Source of the DNA: Spartobacteria bacterium
GTDB lineage: Bacteria > Verrucomicrobiota > Verrucomicrobiia > Chthoniobacterales > UBA10450
DNA: 64,000 nt
Assembly (NCBI GenBank): GCA_003167365.1
Contig: PMTM01000006.1
Span: 392,391-456,390 of the forward strand
Direction of reading: 5' to 3'
A program made the position numbers and the translations under genes. The first letter of the stretch is position 1, and each line of letters opens with the position of its first letter. Positions 10,701 through 19,346 of the stretch are shown here, piece by piece. The notes beneath the pieces are model-generated. The model ran no database searches and was not told where the DNA came from. It saw nothing but the letters and a program-made list of their open reading frames with translations.

Positions 10701-13580
10701 GACGATCGAATGACCATGATCAACGAGACGCTGAAATAATTGCAACAGGATGGCCACGTCATCGAAATGCAAACCGGTCGTCGGCTCGTCGAAGATGAAC
10801 AGATTGCGGATTGCGGATTGCGGACTGCGGATTGAGTCTCCGTTCGTTGAACGTTGAGCATTTTCTGTTTCGGTGAGATGCCGAACCAACTTCAATCGCT
10901 GTGATTCGCCTCCGGACAGCGTGTTCAACGGCTGCCCGAGCCGCAAATAGGCGAGCCCAACTTCTTCCAGAATACCAAGCGGTTCCGACAAACTTTTTTG
11001 CTCGCCGATCTCCGCGAAAAACTGGATCGCCTCTCCGACGGTCATATCGAGCACGTCGTGAATCGATTTATCCTGCATCTTGATCTTCAGCACGTGCGAC
11101 TGAAAACGACGGCCTTCGCATTCAGCGCAGCGGACGTAAAGATCGCTCAAGAATTGCATCTCGATCTTTTCGAAACCGGTGCCGGAGCAGCGCTCGCAAC
11201 GTCCGCTCCCGGAATTAAACGAGAACGCGCTCGCGGTGAGGCCCTGCGACATCGCTTCCGGTTGCGCGGCAAAAAGTTCGCGTACGCGATCGTAGAGACC
11301 AAGATAAAGAACCGGCGTCGATCGCGGCGTGCGCGCGAGCGCCGATTGGTCCACCATCACGACATCGCCGATCCGATGCGCACCCGTGACCGATTTGCAT
11401 GCGCCGGGCTCCTGATCGGACGATTGTTCCTTTGCACGCGCGAGATGGCGATACAGAACGTCATGGATCAGCGTTGATTTTCCGGAGCCGGAAACGCCAG
11501 TCACGCAGGTGAAAATGCCGAGCGGAAGATCGACATCGATATTTTTCAAATTGTGCTCACGTGCGCCGGTGATCTTGATTGACGATTTCGATTTTCGCCG
11601 CGACTTTGGCACCGGAATGTTCTTTCGACCGGCGAGATAATCTCGCGTGAGTGATTGAGGCCCGCGCGCGTTCCTCAGAAAATCTTCGAGCGCGCCGCTA
11701 TAGACTAGTTCGCCGCCGCGCTCGCCGCGTCCGGGACCGATGTCGATTAGATTATCGGCAGCGCGAATAATCTGCTCCTCGTGTTCGACCACGAGCAGCG
11801 TGTTCCCTTTGTCGCGCAAGTTGTGCATGACACGGACGAGGCGCCCCACGTCGCGCGGATGCAGACCGACAGTCGGCTCATCCATGACGAACAGCGTATT
11901 GACGAGCGACGCGCCGAGACACGTTGTTAGATTTACGCGCTGGACTTCGCCACCACTGAGCGTGCGGGTCGATCGATCGAGAGTGAGATAACCGACGCCG
12001 ACTTCGCAGAGATAACTCAGGCGTGCACAGATTTCGTTGCGCAACATCTGCGCGGTCGAGTCGCGCGGCGAGATGTCGATCTTGGTCAGGAAATCGCGCG
12101 CATCGGAGATCGAGAGCGCGTCGAATTCCGGAAGGGTCGGCTGTAGCGGCGGTCTATGACCGCCGTTTTGATTAGTACGGCGGTCATATACCGCCGCCAC
12201 AGAAGAAATTTTGAAATTGAGCGCTTCGGGTTGAAAGCGTCCGCCGTTGCAACTCGGACAAGTCGTGTAAGCGCGATAGCGACTGAGCAAAACGCGCACA
12301 TGCATTTTGTAGGTCTTGCTTTCGAGCCAGCGGAAGAATCCGCGCACGCCGTACCAGCGATCGTTTTCGTAATCGTCATCGACACCATCCGTGCGTTTCT
12401 CGCCATTGATCACGAAGTCCTGGTCGGCTTTCGGGAGTTCTTCGAACGGAATGCGAATGTCGATCTCCTCGCGCGCGCAGGCCCGCAGTAAATCCTTTTG
12501 CGATTCGCCGAATTCTTCGCCGCGAAAAACACGGACGACTCCTTCTTTAATATTAAGACTGCGATCCGGAATCGCTTTGTTCAGGTCGATCGCGATCGTG
12601 CGCCCAAAACCGCGGCACTCCGGACAGGCGCCGAGCGGACTATTGAAACTGAACAAACCCGGAGTCGGCGGCCGGATGTCGAGATCGCAGTGCGCGCAAT
12701 GCCAGCCGGTCGAGAATGGAAGTTCCGGTCGAGAATGGAAGTTCCGATTGCGGATTGCGGATTGCCGGATCTCTCTGTATTTCGGCGTTGGGCGTTGGGC
12801 GTTTTCTGCTTCCGAAATCGGCACGACGTTGACTCGGCCTTTGCCGAATCGCAGCGCGGTCTCGAGCGCTTCAGTAAGTCGCGCGGTATTTACCGGTGAG
12901 ATTTCGATTCGGTCTTGGATGACTTGGACGCGCGCGCCGAGTCGCTTGATTTTCTTGTCCGAATCGACGCGGACGATTTCGTTGTCGATCCAAACGCGCA
13001 GATAACCTTGTTGTTGAATAAACTCGAAGAACTTGTGCGGTTCCGTTTTGGCGGGAATGGCGACCCAGAAATTGATCAGGACATTTTTGCCCGACAGTTC
13101 ATGCAGAACATGATCGGCAATCGACTTCGCGGTTTCCGGGCGAATCTCACGATCGCAACTCGGACAAAACGCGCGGGCGACGCGCGGCCAAAGCAACTTC
13201 AAGTAATCGTTGATCTCCGTCATCGTCCCCACGGTAGAGCGGGAACTTTTGACCGGGTTTGATTGCTCGATCGCGATGGCGGGCGGAATGCCGCGAATGT
13301 CGTCCACGCGTGGTTTGTCCATCCGATCGAGGAACTGCCGCATGTACGGGCTGAAGGTTTCGACGTAGCGACGCTGGCCTTCGGCATAGATTGTTTCGAA
13401 GGCGAGACTCGATTTGCCGCTGCCACTGGGACCGGTAATGACCGTCATTTTCCCGAGGGCAAGATCGACATCTACACCCTTGAGATTGTTCTGGCGCGCA
13501 CCGCGAATCTCAACCCAGCCCGCCTCAGGCGGGTCAACCGGCGCGGCGACGCGTCTCTTTTCGGCAACCTTTGAACCCAC
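7734..13580 (-). CDS. uvrA: Double-length (fused) UvrA excinuclease subunit
   Basis: UvrA-type ABC ATPase for damage recognition in nucleotide excision repair, about 1948 residues, twice the normal ~940. Residues ~20-1020 and ~1071-1948 are each a full UvrA. Four P-loops are readable ([36 protein letters not shown]) and four ABC signatures ([16 protein letters not shown] twice, LSGGEAQR), plus zinc-finger CxxC pairs in both halves. Fused UvrA of ~1790 residues is known in Chlamydiae. Unusually, four dispersed repeats are read in frame between conserved blocks (residues ~255-290, 460-481, 905-927, 1018-1049). A second, normal uvrA lies at 54887. Confidence 0.93.
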   Translation of the reverse strand: MGSKVAEKRRVAAPVDPPEAGWVEIRGARQNNLKGVDVDLALGKMTVITGPSGSGKSSLAFETIYAEGQRRYVETFSPYMRQFLDRMDKPRVDDIRGIPPAIAIEQSNPVKSSRSTVGTMTEINDYLKLLWPRVARAFCPSCDREIRPETAKSIADHVLHELSGKNVLINFWVAIPAKTEPHKFFEFIQQQGYLRVWIDNEIVRVDSDKKIKRLGARVQVIQDRIEISPVNTARLTEALETALRFGKGRVNVVPISEAENAQRPTPKYREIRQSAIRNRNFHSRPELPFSTGWHCAHCDLDIRPPTPGLFSFNSPLGACPECRGFGRTIAIDLNKAIPDRSLNIKEGVVRVFRGEEFGESQKDLLRACAREEIDIRIPFEELPKADQDFVINGEKRTDGVDDDYENDRWYGVRGFFRWLESKTYKMHVRVLLSRYRAYTTCPSCNGGRFQPEALNFKISSVAAVYDRRTNQNGGHRPPLQPTLPEFDALSISDARDFLTKIDISPRDSTAQMLRNEICARLSYLCEVGVGYLTLDRSTRTLSGGEVQRVNLTTCLGASLVNTLFVMDEPTVGLHPRDVGRLVRVMHNLRDKGNTLLVVEHEEQIIRAADNLIDIGPGRGERGGELVYSGALEDFLRNARGPQSLTRDYLAGRKNIPVPKSRRKSKSSIKITGAREHNLKNIDVDLPLGIFTCVTGVSGSGKSTLIHDVLYRHLARAKEQSSDQEPGACKSVTGAHRIGDVVMVDQSALARTPRSTPVLYLGLYDRVRELFAAQPEAMSQGLTASAFSFNSGSGRCERCSGTGFEKIEMQFLSDLYVRCAECEGRRFQSHVLKIKMQDKSIHDVLDMTVGEAIQFFAEIGEQKSLSEPLGILEEVGLAYLRLGQPLNTLSGGESQRLKLVRHLTETENAQRSTNGDSIRSPQSAIRNLFIFDEPTTGLHFDDVAILLQLFQRLVDHGHSIVVIEHNLEVIKCADWIIDLGPEAGNEGGEVVATGTPEQIAKIDKSHTGRFLRKALSKSPGRLRIIPSREDDDGPRNGSSGSGRSFAYAQDDSVELARAAESVPRFHFNGNNGMIGIHGAREHNLKNIDVNIPRDQMVVVTGLSGSGKSTLAFDILFAEGQRRFLDSMSPYARQFVEQLEKPDVDLVTGLPPSVAIEQRVTRGGGKSTVATVTEVYHFLRLLFAKTGTQFCPDCDLSVEKQSVGAIVKQVETAVKRGVLKVLAPLVKARKGFHTDVARWAERQGFDTLYVDGILVPISHFRKLERFKEHTIDVVVGVIDARRILKARNLVQRALQIGRGTAHLLDARNRLTVMSTEMSCPGCGRAFEELDPRLFSFNSPHGACKECGGFGEIFNRQLQTGTEDNGESVLENELAAERESEWTDESEAHECPSCHGSRLNTVARYVRMQGQTIDRFTALSAAEAARQIDKLRFRGTQQTIAADLIPEIRQRLHFMENVGLGYLALGRSAKTLSGGESQRIRLAAQLGSNLRGVLYVLDEPTIGLHSRDNLRLLETLTALREKGNSLVIVEHDEETMRRADHIVDLGPRAGIHGGEVVAQGTLRDIKRAKQSETGRCLTTPLCHPIRKSRRSLSDVENWIEIRGARANNLKNVDVRFPLGRLSVISGISGSGKSTLMHDVLWPAVRDELNEKKNAGDDELLKLVSGVEKLEAVYEVDQSPIGKTSRSTPATYIKVFDEIRNLYAQLPVSRVRGYSASRFSFNSEGGRCETCKGQGVIKLEMNFLPSGYVPCEDCDGRRYNSQTLEVLYDGKSIGDVMEMTIEEAAEFFSAHQKIARSLSLLVDTGLGYLKLGQPSPTLSGGEAQRLKLVTELTRGIGRAQNERIRKMRKPRSTLYLLEEPTIGLHMADVELLLNVLHRLVDEGNTVLVIEHNLSVIAEADYLVDLGPEAGADGGEIVAFGTPEEVAKNRVSRTAPFLRDVLNPAARKKALSP
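10433..10525. repeat. Dispersed repeat copy 4, in frame inside fused uvrA
   Basis: Carries GTCATCCTGAGCGTAAGCG at one end and GACTCGGGATGA at the other, inverted halves of the family seen at 2467, 7622 and 13632. On the coding strand it translates as [11 protein letters not shown] ... SFAYAQDDS and forms the linker between the two UvrA halves, without breaking the frame. Confidence 0.75.
10799..10865. repeat. GATTGCG heptamer repeat inside fused uvrA
   Basis: Tandem heptamers GATTGCG, GATTGCG, GACTGCG, GATTGAG followed by CGTTGAACGTTGAGC. It is inserted between the [15 protein letters not shown] block and the Walker B strand [14 protein letters not shown] of the second ATPase, and translates as [11 protein letters not shown]. 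In ordinary UvrA these two blocks are only a few residues apart. Confidence 0.75.
12137..12202. repeat. GGCGGTCTATGACCGCC inverted repeat inside fused uvrA
   Basis: A hairpin-forming repeat: GGCGGTCTATGACCGCCG and ACGGCGGTCATATACCGCCG flank TTTTGATTAGT. It is read in frame as [21 protein letters not shown] in a position where normal UvrA has a short connection after LNFKI. Confidence 0.75.
12709..12830. repeat. Composite tandem repeat inside fused uvrA
   Basis: Two head-to-tail copies of GGTCGAGAATGGAAGTTCC (12709-12727, 12728-12746), then GATTGCG heptamers, then GGCGTTGGGCGTTGGGCG. It is read in frame and adds about 35 residues ([19 protein letters not shown] region) near residue 270 of the fused UvrA. 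Confidence 0.75.
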
Positions 13581-13631
13581 TAACGACTATCCAGGATTGC
13601 GCCAACGTTGGCAAATTTCCGCAGCGAAAAG

Positions 13632-13745
13632 CGTGTCATCCCGAACGGATGTGAGGGATCTCGCAGTCGAAGCTACTGCTCACAAGAGATCGAAGAGTAT
13701 TCCATCACCCTGTGAGAGGTCCCTCGCTCCGCTCGGGATGACAAA
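13632..13745. repeat. Dispersed palindromic repeat, copy 3
   Basis: Spacer between the starts of uvrA and the end of pckG. Starts GTGTCATCCCGAACGGATG and ends GCTCCGCTCGGGATGACAA, i.e. inverted ends, with CACCCTGTGAGAGGTCCC shared with the copy at 7622-7745. Nothing else is seen between 13581 and 13763; any uvrA promoter must lie in or beside this repeat. Confidence 0.75.
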
Positions 13746-13763
13746 ACTTGGGCGCGATGACGA

Positions 13764-15572
13764 TTATCGACCAAGACGCGCCGCGAGTTTTTCACGCAAC
13801 TTCAACAACCGATCGGGCACAACGCCGCCGAGCGATTCGAAAAACCTCGCGTGGTCTGCGACTTCCTTTTTCCATTCGTCCGGTTTGACGGCGAGGAGCT
13901 CGTTCAGATTTTTGCGCGAAAAAGTTTCCATCTCGGCAATATCGACATCTTCATTTCGCGGAATCTGACCAATAGACGACTCACTCGCGCCACCGGAGTT
14001 TTCACAGCGGTCGATGATCCACTTGAGTACGCGCATGTTGTTACCGAAGCCTGGCCAAAGAAATTTTCCGTCGGAACTCTTGCGGAACCAGTTAACGTTG
14101 AAGATAAGCGGTGGATTGGTGAGACGTTTTCCGATCTCGAGCCAGTGGCGAAAATATTCGCCGATGTTGTAGCCACAGAATGGGAGCATGGCCATGGGAT
14201 CGCGGCGCACTTGTCCGACTGCGCCGGTCGCGGCCGCGGTCGTTTCCGAAGCCATGGTCGCGCCGATGTAAACACCGTGTTCCCAATCGAACGCCTGGAA
14301 AACCAGCGGCATCGTGTTACTGCGGCGTCCGCCAAAAATGATCGCGCTAATCGGTACGCCTTCGCCGTGTTCGACCTCGGGGTCGAGGACGGGATTGTTC
14401 ATCATTGGCGTCGCGAAACGGCTATTTGGATGGGCCGCTTTTTCTTTCGAGTCCGGCGTCCAATCGTTGCCTCTCCAATCGAGCGCGTGCTTGGGCGGCG
14501 GACCATCCTTGCCTTCCCACCAAACGTCACCGTCGTCGGTCAGCGCGACGTTGGTGTAAAGCGTGTCGTGCTCGATCGATTTCATCGCGTTTGAATTCGA
14601 TTTGTAACTCGTCCCTGGCACGACACCGAAGTAACCGTTTTCCGGATTGACCGCGTAAAGTTTCCCATCACGAATCTGCATCCACGCGATGTCGTCGCCG
14701 ACGGTCGTGACTTTCCAGCCTTTGAAATGCGCGGGCGGAATGAGCATGGCGAAATTGGTTTTCCCGCACGCGCTCGGGAACGCCGCCGCCACGTAATGTT
14801 TGCGGCCTTCCGGGGATTCGACGCCGAGGATAAGCATGTGCTCCGCGAGCCAGCCCTGTTTGCGCGCGAGATATGAGCCAATGCGCAGCGCGAGACATTT
14901 CTTGCTGAGCAAGACATTGCCGCCGTAGCCGGAACCGACCGAGATAATCGCGTTATCCTGTGGGAAGTGGCAGATGAACCGGCGCGCCGGATCGAGATCC
15001 AACAAGGAATGGACCCCGCGGTTCCACTCCGCTTTCACGTCATGGCCGAGCCGTTTCACGGCGACCGCGCCCATGCGGGTCATGATTCGCATGCTGAGTA
15101 CGACGTATTTAGAATCGGTGATTTCGAAGCCAACCTTGGCGAGCGGCGAGTCCGGCGGGCCCATGATGTAAGGGACGACGAACAGCGTGCGCCCGCGCAT
15201 CGCTCCCTTCAACAGTCCCTGCAACTTCGAATAAGTCTCGGCCGGATCTGACCAGTTATTGGTCGGGCCGGCTTCTTCTTTGGTCGGCGTGCAGATAAAA
15301 GTGAACTGTTCGACGCGGGCGACATCATTTGGATTCGAGCGATGCAGATAGGAACGGGGAACTTTTTCGTCGTTGAGTTTGATCAGGATTTTTTGTCCGA
15401 GGGCTTGCTCGATCAGGAACGCGTTTTCCTCTTCGGAACCGTCGCACCAAAAAATGTTCTCAGGCTGCGTGAGTCTGGCCACGTCCTGAACCCAATCGAG
15501 CACGGCTTGGTTCGTCGGTTTCGAATCGCCAATTCCTTTCGGCGGCGAGATAGCAGGTGAGAGGTTCTTCAT
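13764..15572 (-). CDS. pckG: Phosphoenolpyruvate carboxykinase (GTP)
   Basis: Converts oxaloacetate and GTP to phosphoenolpyruvate, CO2 and GDP, the entry step of gluconeogenesis, in the cytoplasm. The 602 residues match the GTP-dependent family length. Visible landmarks: PSACGKTNFAML (kinase 1a P-loop with the hyper-reactive Cys), VGDDIAWM (metal/kinase 2 motif), NPENGYFGVVPGTS, and FGGRRSNTMPLVFQAFDWEHGV. The gene stands alone with 178 bp of upstream spacer and the dispersed repeat downstream. Confidence 0.96.
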   Translation of the reverse strand: MKNLSPAISPPKGIGDSKPTNQAVLDWVQDVARLTQPENIFWCDGSEEENAFLIEQALGQKILIKLNDEKVPRSYLHRSNPNDVARVEQFTFICTPTKEEAGPTNNWSDPAETYSKLQGLLKGAMRGRTLFVVPYIMGPPDSPLAKVGFEITDSKYVVLSMRIMTRMGAVAVKRLGHDVKAEWNRGVHSLLDLDPARRFICHFPQDNAIISVGSGYGGNVLLSKKCLALRIGSYLARKQGWLAEHMLILGVESPEGRKHYVAAAFPSACGKTNFAMLIPPAHFKGWKVTTVGDDIAWMQIRDGKLYAVNPENGYFGVVPGTSYKSNSNAMKSIEHDTLYTNVALTDDGDVWWEGKDGPPPKHALDWRGNDWTPDSKEKAAHPNSRFATPMMNNPVLDPEVEHGEGVPISAIIFGGRRSNTMPLVFQAFDWEHGVYIGATMASETTAAATGAVGQVRRDPMAMLPFCGYNIGEYFRHWLEIGKRLTNPPLIFNVNWFRKSSDGKFLWPGFGNNMRVLKWIIDRCENSGGASESSIGQIPRNEDVDIAEMETFSRKNLNELLAVKPDEWKKEVADHARFFESLGGVVPDRLLKLREKLAARLGR

Positions 15573-15751
15573 GAATACGACTCCGAAAGTTTTCGCGAGC
15601 CCCGATCAATTCGGGGTTGTCGATCTTGCGATCGGTCCAAGAATGTGAAGGGATAATTTCCGCTGCTTCAGCCGCATCTCCAAGAAAAATCTCGCGTTAG
15701 GCGGCAGAGGGTTCGCCTTGCGTCAACGGAGGCGAGTGCGATTAATTAGTC

Positions 15752-16597
15752 ATGTTCGGAGTCACTACCTCCGATGATTACCGCCCAGTCGCATGGATGG
15801 GGCGTTACCCCGTCGATGTGACGACGATGCTCGTCGGAGCGCACATCGCGCTGGCGGTTATCGCTTGTATTCTCGTTGCGGCCGGCGCTGGGTTCTTCCT
15901 AAACGGCCTCCAATTCGACAGCGCCGAAGTGTTGTATCGCGGACAACTCTGGCGTGTCGTCACATATGCTTTTGTTCATTCTCCATCGGGACTTCTTTGG
16001 TTCGCGGTTGAGATGTATATGCTGTTTGTTTTTGGCCGCGAAGTAGAACGCTTCCTTGGTCAACGCGCTTACATTCTTTTGTACTGCATCTTGCTGGTAG
16101 CGCCGACGCTCGTGCTGACGATTTGGGGCCTTTGGCAACCTGTAGGGCTCGCTGGCTCCCCCGCGTTGCACTTTGGGATTTTCGTGGCGTTCGCGACAAT
16201 TTATCCGCGCGTTGAATTATTTCTCCGGATTATGGCCAAATGGGCCGCCCTGATCCTTGCCGCCATCTACACGTTGCAGTTGCTGGCTTATCACGCGTGG
16301 GCCGATCTCGCCGTGGTCTGGATAAGCATCGGTGCTGCGTTCCTGTTTGTGGAACTGCGCGGCGCTGGACCCGAGATGGTTTGGCTGGAGAATTTTAGAG
16401 CGCGGATGCAACCGAAGCCGAAGTTTCACGTTGTCCAGAAATCGAGCACGCGTCGCGTGGCCGACTCGGAAGATGTTTACGCCTCGGTCGATCCGATTCT
16501 CGACAAGATCGCGAAATCCGGGATCGGCAGCTTGACCGAGAGCGAACGACAGGCTCTCGACCGAGCGCGGAACCGCCTCCTCAAAAAATCAGAGTGA
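15752..16597 (+). CDS. Rhomboid-fold membrane protein lacking catalytic Ser, DUF6576-like tail
   Basis: 281 residues, about six transmembrane helices. The block LWRVVTYAFVHSPSGLLWF ... MYMLFVFGREVERFLGQR resembles the L1 loop and second helix of rhomboid proteases. The GxSG catalytic motif is absent (GLAGSPALHFGIF at the expected place), so it is probably a pseudo-rhomboid without protease activity. After the membrane part comes a soluble tail with DPILDKIAKSGIGSLTESE, a short helical motif found at the end of many bacterial rhomboid-like proteins. The 3' end overlaps the convergent ptsN gene by 9 bp. Confidence 0.75.
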   Translation: MFGVTTSDDYRPVAWMGRYPVDVTTMLVGAHIALAVIACILVAAGAGFFLNGLQFDSAEVLYRGQLWRVVTYAFVHSPSGLLWFAVEMYMLFVFGREVERFLGQRAYILLYCILLVAPTLVLTIWGLWQPVGLAGSPALHFGIFVAFATIYPRVELFLRIMAKWAALILAAIYTLQLLAYHAWADLAVVWISIGAAFLFVELRGAGPEMVWLENFRARMQPKPKFHVVQKSSTRRVADSEDVYASVDPILDKIAKSGIGSLTESERQALDRARNRLLKKSE

Positions 16598-17050
16598 CGG
16601 TGCGGCCAGCATTGTCTCAATAAACTCGGCGACGCTCTCGGCGTGGAGCAGCAATGTCCGCAACGGATCGTCTTTCGTTGCTCGCGCGATCGCACCGATA
16701 ACGATGAGATAATCGTTCAGCATCTTTTGCGGCACGCCGATCAAGAAAATGAGATGGGCGAGATCTCCGCTTTCATTCCACGGAATTCCGGCTTCGCTTC
16801 GTCCGATTCCGAGAACGATCTGATCGACAAGTTCCGTGCGCGCATGCGGGAACGCGACGCCGTACTCGGTCAAAGTTGAGCTGGTCCGTTCGCGCTCTCT
16901 CACTTCCTTGAGAAAATTTTCGGAGTCGCTGATTTCGTTGTTGGCGACGAGGAGGCCGGCAAGCTCGCGTAGCGCCTCGGCCTGCGTCGCGGCCTTCAGG
17001 GCAAGATCGATATGTTCTTTTTTGAGCAAATCGGAGAGAGCGAGGGCCAT
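16589..17050 (-). CDS. ptsN: PTS EIIA-like (PtsN) regulatory domain protein
   Basis: Single EIIA-fructose/mannitol type domain, 153 residues, in the cytoplasm. The phospho-acceptor histidine sits in TEYGVAFPHART (about residue 69), the expected motif. Such stand-alone EIIA-Ntr proteins relay phosphoryl state to regulate K+ and nitrogen/phosphate metabolism rather than import sugar; that role is inferred, as no EIIB/EIIC gene is nearby. Its start is divergent from, and almost overlapping, the DUF2270 gene; its end overlaps the pseudo-rhomboid gene. Confidence 0.88.
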   Translation of the reverse strand: MALALSDLLKKEHIDLALKAATQAEALRELAGLLVANNEISDSENFLKEVRERERTSSTLTEYGVAFPHARTELVDQIVLGIGRSEAGIPWNESGDLAHLIFLIGVPQKMLNDYLIVIGAIARATKDDPLRTLLLHAESVAEFIETMLAAPSL

Positions 17051-17056
17051 AAGCGG

Positions 17057-17833
17057 GTGCAGGATTTGTTGGATTATCCCGGCAAACGCAGTTATCCAGT
17101 TAATCGATCAGCTGTGGCAACTGAAAACATTCCTGGCGCACCGACCGATGAAGCGACCATCTCGCTGCAACGGAGCCTGTACGATCCCGGCTACGTCAAC
17201 GCGATGTCGCATTTTTATCGCGGCGAACTCAGCCGCATCATGGTTTGGCGGCAACGGCTCGATATCACTACGAACTGGGCCATTACCAGCAGCACCGCCA
17301 TTATCACGATCTCGTTTGCCAACGCTGGAGTTCCTCACATCATTTTCTTTTTCAATCTCGCGATCGTCTGGGGAATGCTCTGGATCGAGGCACGCCGCTA
17401 TCGCTTTTACGACGCCTTTCGCGCGCGCGTGCGCATGCTCGAGGCGCACTTTCTCGTGCCGATGGTGATGGAGAATCGCGACATGCTCCAGGGCGAATGG
17501 AAAAAGCTCGTCTGCGAAGATCTGATTCTTCCCTGTTTCAAAATCACCAAGCTCGAGGCGATCGGGCGCCGCTTGAAACGTAACTACGTTTTCATCTTCA
17601 TTCTCATTATGGTCGCGTGGATAACAAAGATCTTTCTCCACGCCGATCACGCGATGGACAGCATTCCCGATTTCTATCGTGCGCTGCGTGTCGGCCATAT
17701 TCCATCCTGGCTGGTGGCGGCAATCTTTGTCGGAACTTTCATCAGCGTCATCGGCATCACAATTTACGTCAGTAAGAAATCTTCAGGAGAAATCTCCGAG
17801 TTCGGCACGCATCGCTCGCTCTGGCAGATTTAA
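17057..17833 (+). CDS. DUF2270 integral membrane protein
   Basis: Predicted membrane protein of ~258 residues. The block SHFYRGELSRIMVWRQRLDITTNWAI and the helices after it match the DUF2270 family, whose function is unknown. Four hydrophobic helices: ITSSTAIITISFA, IIFFFNLAIVWGMLW, YVFIFILIMVAWI, and WLVAAIFVGTFISVIGITI. The start is uncertain. An ATG at 17012 lies inside the divergent ptsN gene; a GTG at 17057 is listed because it avoids overlap; GTG 17114 or ATG 17204 are alternatives. No strong ribosome site marks any of them. Confidence 0.75.
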   Translation: MQDLLDYPGKRSYPVNRSAVATENIPGAPTDEATISLQRSLYDPGYVNAMSHFYRGELSRIMVWRQRLDITTNWAITSSTAIITISFANAGVPHIIFFFNLAIVWGMLWIEARRYRFYDAFRARVRMLEAHFLVPMVMENRDMLQGEWKKLVCEDLILPCFKITKLEAIGRRLKRNYVFIFILIMVAWITKIFLHADHAMDSIPDFYRALRVGHIPSWLVAAIFVGTFISVIGITIYVSKKSSGEISEFGTHRSLWQI

Positions 17834-17873
17834 AGAAGTTGAGAGTTGAGGATTGATGGTTGAGAGAACCGCG

Positions 17874-18680
17874 ATGGCGGAATCTTCTGAGTCTCCCAAC
17901 TTTCAACTCTCAACTTTCAACCGTCTTTGCGACATCGTTGCGCAACTCCGCGCGCCGGGCGGTTGTCCATGGGATCGCGAGCAAACCCATGAGTCGCTGC
18001 TGCCGGCCTTAATCGAAGAGGCTTACGAAGTGGCCGGCGCGGTTCGCGCGAATGACGACGTGAATCTTCGAGAGGAACTGGGCGATTTGCTCTTGCTTGT
18101 GGTAATGAACTCCGAAATCGCGCGCGAAGCCGGCCACTTCAACATCGGCGATGTAATCAGCGAGGTGAGCGAAAAACTGGTGCGGCGGCACCCGCATGTT
18201 TTCGGCGAAAGCGACGCGCACGATAGCGGCGCGGTCTTAAAACAGTGGGAGCGGATCAAACGCGAAGAAAAAAAAGACGACTCGCATTATCTGGCCGGTT
18301 TGCCCGCGGCGCTCCCAGCGTTGATGCGGGCGCAAAAAGCGCAAAGCAAAGCGGCCCGGGTCAATTTCGATTGGAGCGAACTGCGCGACGTGATCGCGAA
18401 AGTCGAAGAGGAGCTCGACGAAGCGAAGTCGGCCACTGCGAAACAAGATCGGCAAGCGATCGAAGACGAAATCGGCGACCTGCTTTTTGCGGCCGTTAAC
18501 TTCGCTCGCAAGTCCAAGCTCGACGCCGAAAGCGCGCTGCAAAAAGCGACGGACAAATTCGTCGCGCGTTTCAACCGGCTGGAGGACGAATTGCGCTCTC
18601 AAGGCAAAAAACTTGGCGATGTCGATCTGGCCGAGCTGGACGCGATTTGGGATCGGATTAAGAAGACATTCAACGCTTAA
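17874..18680 (+). CDS. mazG: Nucleoside triphosphate pyrophosphohydrolase MazG
   Basis: Hydrolyses NTPs/dNTPs to monophosphates and pyrophosphate, a house-cleaning and alarmone-related enzyme in the cytoplasm. Two MazG domains in tandem: the first has CPWDREQTHESL, LIEEAYEV and LREELGDLLL (metal-binding EExxE/ExxD pattern), the second KVEEELDEAKSA and IEDEIGDLLFAAVN. About 268 residues from ATG 17874; upstream starts at 17853/17856 are possible. The N-terminus (PNFQLSTFN) is written by a short repeat, CAACTTTCAACTCTCAAC, mirrored by GTTGAGAGTTGAG just upstream. Confidence 0.93.
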   Translation: MAESSESPNFQLSTFNRLCDIVAQLRAPGGCPWDREQTHESLLPALIEEAYEVAGAVRANDDVNLREELGDLLLLVVMNSEIAREAGHFNIGDVISEVSEKLVRRHPHVFGESDAHDSGAVLKQWERIKREEKKDDSHYLAGLPAALPALMRAQKAQSKAARVNFDWSELRDVIAKVEEELDEAKSATAKQDRQAIEDEIGDLLFAAVNFARKSKLDAESALQKATDKFVARFNRLEDELRSQGKKLGDVDLAELDAIWDRIKKTFNA

Positions 18681-18757
18681 CGTTTCGATTTTCTGCATTC
18701 GATACGCGACGTTGGGCGTTTGCTTCTGCTTCCGCATCGGCCATATTCCCCGTCCCA

Positions 18758-19192
18758 ATGACGATTCTCCTCAATCTTCTGCTGTCAGTTTACGTCGTGG
18801 TGGCGTTGCTCATGACTCTAGTGATCTTGATGCAACGCCCGAAGAGCGAGGGATTGGGTGCTGCATTTGGCGGCGGCGTAACGGAAAATATCTTTGGCGC
18901 CCAAACGACTAACGTCCTGGTGAAATTTACCAGCTGGCTCGCCGGTATTTTTTTCGCGATCACCTTTGTATTGTCGATCTTGTACGCGCACCAGAGCGCC
19001 GGAGACAGCGGTCTGCGACGTGAGCTTATGAAACAACAAGCCGGCGCAGCTCAACCTTCACCGGTTTCTTCGCCCGCACCCGACTCTGGCGCGGGCGTTG
19101 TGCCCGCGGGCAGCGCGACGCCGGCAGTAACATCGCTACCGGCCGCTTCAGCAGTGCCTTCGCAATCGCCGGCGAAAAAACCGAAGCCGTAA
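18758..19192 (+). CDS. secG: Preprotein translocase subunit SecG
   Basis: Small SecYEG subunit, 144 residues. Two transmembrane helices (LLLSVYVVVALLMTLVILM and the second starting FTSWLAGIFFAITFVLSIL) flank the cytoplasmic SecG motif QRPKSEGLGAAFGGG. The C-terminal ~60 residues are a Pro/Ala/Ser-rich low-complexity tail, longer than in enterobacterial SecG but common in other phyla. It precedes the fluoride operon but is separated from it by the riboswitch. Confidence 0.95.
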   Translation: MTILLNLLLSVYVVVALLMTLVILMQRPKSEGLGAAFGGGVTENIFGAQTTNVLVKFTSWLAGIFFAITFVLSILYAHQSAGDSGLRRELMKQQAGAAQPSPVSSPAPDSGAGVVPAGSATPAVTSLPAASAVPSQSPAKKPKP

Positions 19193-19260
19193 CGATAGTT
19201 GCCGTTTTTCGACCGGCGCAGCTTGTTGATTATCGCCAGATTCGCAATTAGGATTGGAGC

Positions 19261-19315
19261 GGCAATGGAGTTTGCCTTCCCGAGAGGAGAACCGCTTGAG
19301 CTAATGACTCCTACC
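19261..19315 (+). promoter_or_regulatory. Fluoride (crcB) riboswitch aptamer
   Basis: Matches the crcB motif. Hairpin P1 is GGCAA (19261-19265) with TTGCC (19272-19276) around loop TGGAGT. The loop can form the expected pseudoknot with ACTCC at 19307-19311. The conserved 3' segment reads AGCTAATGACTCCTACC. It lies directly before crcB and overlaps the 5' arm of a terminator. Fluoride binding is expected to stabilise the pseudoknot and let transcription continue. Confidence 0.88.
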
Positions 19316-19346
19316 AATGTCGAGAGACAACGGTTGGAGTTTTTTT
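19308..19346 (+). terminator. Riboswitch-controlled intrinsic terminator
   Basis: CTCC-t-ACC (19308-19315) can pair with GGT-t-GGAG (19332-19339), with an inner GTC/GAC stem around loop GAGA, followed by seven T residues (19340-19346). The 5' arm is the same CTCCTACC used by the aptamer pseudoknot, so the two folds exclude each other. The GGAG of the 3' arm is also the crcB ribosome-binding site, 7 nt before the ATG, so the hairpin could block translation too. Confidence 0.8.

Noticed and set aside
15593-15623. GCCCCGATCAATTCGGGGTT hairpin upstream of pckG
   Set aside because: Stable stem but no T-tract in either direction and no known riboswitch shape.
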